Assembly: GCF_009707515.1 (NCBI RefSeq)
Contig: NZ_WLYI01000027.1
Location: 1 to 64,000 of the forward strand
DNA length: 64,000 bases
DNA from: Pseudomonas karstica
Lineage (GTDB): Bacteria > Pseudomonadota > Gammaproteobacteria > Pseudomonadales > Pseudomonadaceae
Direction of reading: 5' to 3'
Positions within the stretch are counted from its first letter, which is position 1, and each line of letters begins with the position of its first letter. The notes beneath the pieces are model-generated. The model had not been told where the DNA came from, made no database searches, and saw only the letters and a program-made list of their open reading frames with translations. A program made the position numbers and the translations under genes. Of this stretch, positions 60,649-64,000 are shown piece by piece.

Positions 60649-61730
60649 GTCGATGGGGCTCCTTGTTCCAGTGGCAGGAAGATCGAGAAAGTGGTGTGGC
60701 CAGGATGGCTCTCACACTCGATCAGGCCCTGGTGCTGGCTGATGATGTTCTGAGTAATGGCCAGGCCCAGCCCGGTACCATCCGGGCGGCCACTGACCAT
60801 GGGGAAGAAGATGGTTTCCTGCAGTTCGGCTGGAATACCCGGACCGTTGTCGATGATCTCGACTTTGGTCACCAGGCGATGACGCACATGGCCGATGGTG
60901 AACTGGCGCAAGGCGCGAGTGCGCAGGCTGATGCGGCCCAGGCGCAATTCGTTCTGGCTGCTGATGGCCTGCATGGCGTTGCGCACAATATTGAGCACTG
61001 CCTGGATCATCTGTTCGCGGTCGATCAGCACGTCGGGAATGCTCGGGTCGTAGTCGCGCACCAAGGTGATACAGCCTTGGCTTTCGGCCTCTACCAGTTG
61101 GCAGACGCGCTCCAGCACTTCATGCACATTGGTCATCGCCAGGGATGGCAGTTTATTGGAGCCGAGCATGCGGTCCACCAGGTTGCGCAGGCGGTCAGCC
61201 TCTTCAATGATGACGTTGGTGTAGTCCTTGAGATTCTCGTCCGGCAGCTCGCGGGCCAACAACTGAGCAGCACCGCGAATCCCGCCTAGCGGGTTCTTGA
61301 TCTCATGGGCCAGGCCGCGTACCAGCATCTTGCTGGTTTCCTGCTTGGATAGCTGCGCCTCCTCCTTGGTGATCCGCAACAAACGGTCACGAGGGTGGAC
61401 CTCTAGCAGCAGTAAGGTCGCGCCGTTGCTGAGAATGGGTGTTACGGCGTAGTCGACGGTCAAGGACTGGCCGGTGAGGGCGGTGAGCATCGCTTCGCGC
61501 TTGGTGAACGGATGCGCCTGTTCCACTGCCTGGCGCAAGGAACTCAAGGCCTCGGCGGACTCAGTGAACAGCTCGCTGATGAATTGTCCGTGGCTGCGCT
61601 GACCGCTGATGGCCAGGAGCATCTCCGCCGCGGGGTTCATGTACTCAAGACGCAGTTGGTCATTGAGCAGGATCGTCGCGGTGGTCAGGTTGTCGAGTAG
61701 CAAACGGTGCAGTGCGTCGCTGATGGTCAT
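60645..61730 (-). CDS. ntrB: Nitrogen sensor kinase NtrB
   Basis: 361 residues. N-terminal PAS domain (LLNDQLRLEYMNPAAEMLL), phospho-accepting His 142 in RGLAHEIKNPLGGIRG, and a HATPase domain (NAMQAISSQN, DNGPGIP, GTGLGLAIT). Phosphorylates or dephosphorylates NtrC under control of PII. An NtrC-like box lies upstream at 61931-61945. Confidence 0.97.
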   Translation of the reverse strand: MTISDALHRLLLDNLTTATILLNDQLRLEYMNPAAEMLLAISGQRSHGQFISELFTESAEALSSLRQAVEQAHPFTKREAMLTALTGQSLTVDYAVTPILSNGATLLLLEVHPRDRLLRITKEEAQLSKQETSKMLVRGLAHEIKNPLGGIRGAAQLLARELPDENLKDYTNVIIEEADRLRNLVDRMLGSNKLPSLAMTNVHEVLERVCQLVEAESQGCITLVRDYDPSIPDVLIDREQMIQAVLNIVRNAMQAISSQNELRLGRISLRTRALRQFTIGHVRHRLVTKVEIIDNGPGIPAELQETIFFPMVSGRPDGTGLGLAITQNIISQHQGLIECESHPGHTTFSIFLPLEQGAPST

Positions 61731-61786
61731 TAGGACCTCTTTTGGAGCAACGCGCGGGCTTGAGGCACGCGCTGATACAAGGAAAA

Positions 61787-61802
61787 TGCAAAAACCAAAC
61801 CA
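61787..61802 (-). promoter_or_regulatory. Weak sigma54-like promoter before ntrB
   Basis: On the minus strand TGGTTT, five bases, TTGCA. The -12 element is ideal and the spacing is right, but only the TGG of the -24 element matches. Confidence 0.3.
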
Positions 61803-61930
61803 AGGCTCCGAAAAGAAGCGTGATGGCCCTGAAATAAGCGGTTAAGGCGCGAAACTGTGGCGTTTTGCCAGCTTGCACGGAAAGTTTCGAACCAAAATGG
61901 GCTGGGTTAGTGGGAAGGGTGCGGCGTGTC

Positions 61931-61945
61931 GCACCAATATAGTGC
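61931..61945. promoter_or_regulatory. NtrC-binding-site-like dyad upstream of ntrB
   Basis: GCACCAATATAGTGC fits the NtrC box (GCAC-N7-GTGC; on the minus strand GCACTATATTGGTGC). It is about 200 bp before ntrB, which suggests autoregulation. Confidence 0.65.
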
Positions 61946-62003
61946 GGTTTTACAAAGTCTGTTCAGGAACTACTCGATGATCGTTCCCGCGCTCTGTGTC
62001 GCG

Positions 62004-62233
62004 CCTTGCGCAAGGCTTGAGTCATGCACGTATGGCGGGACGCAGAGCGTCCCAGGAGGCATTCCCACGCGGAGCATGGGAACGAGGGGGCCGTGAGATA
62101 TGGATCGTTCCCACGCTCTGCGTGGGCATGCAGCCCGTGACGCTCTGCGTCACACCTTGCGCAAGGCTTGAGTCATGCACGTATGGCGGGACGCAGAGCG
62201 TCCCAGGAGGCATTCCCACGCGGAGCATGGGAA
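62004..62233. repeat. Perfect 79-bp direct repeat of REP-like sequence
   Basis: 62004-62082 and 62155-62233 are identical, beginning CCTTGCGCAAGGCTTGAG and ending CGGAGCATGGGAA. The spacer holds further GATCGTTCCCACGCTCTGCG palindromes. The region lies between the chorismate mutase gene and ntrB and has no credible gene. Confidence 0.85.
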
Positions 62234-62248
62234 TGCGCAGATGCCTGT

Positions 62249-62785
62249 TCAGCCTTGGTAGATGCACAGCTCGGCCGTGGCGCGGATCATTGCCAGTTGG
62301 TGCAATGGGTCGTTCAGAGGTTCGTGATTAGCCTGTGCCAGCCATTGCGGGCACTGTGGGTTGGTGCGCTCCGGGGCGAAGTCCGCGAGCTGTCGCAGCA
62401 GGCGCTTTTGCAGTTGGTCCAGTTGCGGGCGAATGGTCCCCACCAAATCAGGGCGCGGCTCATTGGGTGCCTTGCCTTGCAAGTGCCAGTCAGACAGGTG
62501 GGCGTACTGCACCAATTTATTCGCCTCGATCTGTGCCGAGAAAAACTGCTCGGCTGACGCCGGCGCCAGTTTGTAGCTCGGGGCCTGGGCTACAGCGCTG
62601 GCAATCACATCCCGTTCCCGCGCCCGGTCTTCAACCGGTTTGTGGCTGTCCCATTTGCTCAGGGCCACCTGGTCGGCGATGGCCAGGCGCTCGGCAATGC
62701 TGTCGAGCAGTGGGGCCAAGGTCGGTGGGGCGGCGGTAGCGGTGGCGCTGGCGAACATCAAGGCAAGCACGAATCGAAATTTCAA
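62249..62785 (-). CDS. Periplasmic chorismate mutase (AroQ gamma type)
   Basis: 178 residues with signal peptide ending FASATATA. The rest is helical with the AroQ pattern: LAPLLDSIAERLAIADQVALSKWDSHKPVEDRARE (Arg, Lys and Asp of the active site), AEQFFSAQIEANKLVQYAHLSDW. Cys residues near the end (PQCPQW, ELCIYQG) could form a disulphide as in secreted family members. No ATG fits; a TTG at 62785 follows AGGGGA by 6-7 bases and opens the signal peptide. An REP doublet lies immediately upstream. Confidence 0.8.
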   Translation of the reverse strand: MKFRFVLALMFASATATAAPPTLAPLLDSIAERLAIADQVALSKWDSHKPVEDRARERDVIASAVAQAPSYKLAPASAEQFFSAQIEANKLVQYAHLSDWHLQGKAPNEPRPDLVGTIRPQLDQLQKRLLRQLADFAPERTNPQCPQWLAQANHEPLNDPLHQLAMIRATAELCIYQG

Positions 62786-62797
62786 AGGAGATCCCCT

Positions 62798-62895
62798 GTA
62801 GGAGCGAGCTTGCTCGCGAAGGTCATTAACGATAACGCGTAAATGTTGAAAAAAATGCGGTGTCTTTGTGTTTTTCGCGAGCAAGCCCGCTGCTA
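62798..62895. repeat. REP doublet (REPIN)
   Basis: GTAGGAGCGAGCTTGCTCGCG and an inverse copy ending GCGAGCAAGCCCGC. Its edge abuts the ribosome site of the chorismate mutase gene. Confidence 0.85.
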
Positions 62896-62906
62896 AAAAA
62901 TCCGCG

Positions 62907-62936
62907 CAAAAAAAAGACCTCCCGAAGGAGGTCTTT
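62907..62936 (-). terminator. Terminator of glnA
   Basis: AAAGACCTCC and GGAGGTCTTT around a TTCG loop (minus strand), then a long T run. Confidence 0.92.
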
Positions 62937-62968
62937 CTCGTCACGCTACGTCAAGCAGCGCTACCGGA

Positions 62969-64000
62969 TCAGCAGCTGTAGTACAGCTCGTATTCCAGTG
63001 GGTGTACGAAGGTGCGGACCTTGATTTCTTCTTCGCTTTTCAGGGCGATGTAGGCATCGATAAAGTCGTCACTGAACACGCCGCCTTTGGTCAGGAACGC
63101 ACGGCCCTTGTCCAGCTCTTCCAGGGCTTCTTTCAGGCTGCCGCACACTTGTGGGATCTCTTTGGCCTCTTCAGGCGGCAGGTCATACAAGTTTTTGTCG
63201 GCGGCGTCGCCTGGGTGGATCTTGTTCTGGATGCCGTCCAGGCCAGCCATCAGCAGTGCAGCGAAGCCCAGGTACGGGTTGGCTGCTGGATCCGGAAAAC
63301 GGGCTTCGATACGGCGAGCACGAGGGCTGGACACGTAAGGAATGCGGATCGAGGCGGAACGGTTGCGAGCCGAGTAGGCCAGCATCACTGGTGCTTCGAA
63401 ACCTGGGACCAGGCGCTTGTAGGAGTTGGTCGACGGGTTGGTGAAGCCGTTCAGGGCCTTGCCGTGCTTGATGATACCGCCGATGAAGTACAGGGCAGTG
63501 TCGGACAGGCCGGCATAACCTTCGCCAGCGAAGGTGTTCTTGCCATCTTTGGCAATGGACAGGTGAACGTGCATACCTGAACCGTTATCGCCATACAGCG
63601 GCTTGGGCATGAAGGTAGCGGTACGGCCGTAGGCATCAGCCACGTTGTGTACGCAGTACTTCAGGGTCTGAACTTCGTCAGCTTTTTTCACCAGGGTGTT
63701 GAACTTCACACCGATTTCGTTCTGGCCGGCAGTTGCCACTTCATGGTGGTGAACTTCGATGACCAGGCCCATCTCTTCCATGGCGTTGCACATGGAGGTA
63801 CGGATTTCGTGGTCGTGGTCAAACGGTGGAACCGGGAAGTAGCCGCCTTTGATACCTGGACGGTGGCCCTTGTTACCGCCTTCCACGTCCTGGTCGGACA
63901 TCCACGAACCTTGTTCGGAGAAGATCTTGAACATCGAGCCGGAGATGTCGGACTTGAACTTCACTTCGTCGAAGATGAAGAACTCAGGCTCCGGGCCTAC
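62969..64000 (-). CDS. glnA: Glutamine synthetase type I, 3' part, truncated by the window edge
   Basis: The last 343 residues of GlnA; about 125 N-terminal residues lie beyond the right edge. The visible part begins VGPEPEFFIFD, which holds a metal-binding Glu of the active site. Other landmarks are NGSGMHVHLS, the NRSASIRIPY block, and the adenylylation Tyr in NLYDLPPEEAKEIPQ. Makes glutamine from glutamate and ammonia; its expression is set by the NtrBC system encoded to its left in the same direction. Confidence 0.97.
   Translation of the reverse strand, partial: VGPEPEFFIFDEVKFKSDISGSMFKIFSEQGSWMSDQDVEGGNKGHRPGIKGGYFPVPPFDHDHEIRTSMCNAMEEMGLVIEVHHHEVATAGQNEIGVKFNTLVKKADEVQTLKYCVHNVADAYGRTATFMPKPLYGDNGSGMHVHLSIAKDGKNTFAGEGYAGLSDTALYFIGGIIKHGKALNGFTNPSTNSYKRLVPGFEAPVMLAYSARNRSASIRIPYVSSPRARRIEARFPDPAANPYLGFAALLMAGLDGIQNKIHPGDAADKNLYDLPPEEAKEIPQVCGSLKEALEELDKGRAFLTKGGVFSDDFIDAYIALKSEEEIKVRTFVHPLEYELYYSC

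Noticed and set aside
59170..60753. 527-codon plus-strand frame opposite ntrC
   Set aside because: Antisense shadow of a clearly recognised gene with no protein-like features.

Overview
The window is a chromosomal segment of a Pseudomonas, most likely of the P. fluorescens group. Evidence for this is the OprD-type porins, the aguBA pair, the REP doublets built on GTAGGAGCGAGC, and the core gene order glnA / ntrB-ntrC / trmL / secB-grxC-rhodanese / gpmI / envC-ctpA / hisBHAF / asmA-mutY-yggX-tRNA-Phe, which I recall as the order in P. aeruginosa PAO1. No phage, plasmid, CRISPR array or complete insertion sequence was seen.

Layout. 1-4120: agmatine-to-putrescine genes aguB-aguA and an OprD-family porin with a terminator-like hairpin in its leader. 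4160-7497 (minus): CHASE2 membrane protein, small SH3-like exported protein and M48 lipoprotein protease. 7500-26700: a large accessory catabolic locus. 26830-28257: GFA-type protein and a LysR regulator. 28300-31860: a small island-like stretch next to tRNA-Thr with a MITE-like repeat, an ArsR/dehydrogenase/ABM unit and a BRCT protein. 32366-36615 (minus): polar amino-acid ABC transporter plus a methyltransferase. 37170-42073: gabP and several housekeeping or uncharacterised genes. 42243-45962 (minus): asmA-mutY-yggX and tRNA-Phe. 46260-51303: OFA-type MFS permease and the his genes. 51398-56446 (minus): cell-envelope genes and gpmI. 56597-57788: rhodanese-grxC-secB. 57967-64000: trmL, ntrBC, a secreted chorismate mutase and the 3' part of glnA, which runs off the right edge.

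The most interesting region is 7700-26700. It holds an OprD porin, two near-identical Tat-exported TRAP binding proteins but only one (fused) DctQM permease, three short-chain dehydrogenases, a D-lactate dehydrogenase, an acyl-CoA ligase, a thiolase, two adjacent PCC/DUF296 proteins, a PhyH-type dioxygenase resembling ectoine hydroxylase, an AEC transporter and three regulators (LysR, a sensor-less sigma54 activator, GntR). Two of its operons carry excellent sigma54 promoters (7896-7911 plus; 18884-18899 minus). Each also has the same exact 15-bp motif about 100-140 bp upstream, which is strong evidence for one sigma54 regulon run by the local activator. The third branch (GntR-phyH-SDR-AEC, with the divergent second binding protein) has a perfect 12-bp palindrome between the divergent genes. 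I infer a dedicated uptake and beta-oxidation-like pathway for an unidentified organic acid; the substrate cannot be read from the sequence.
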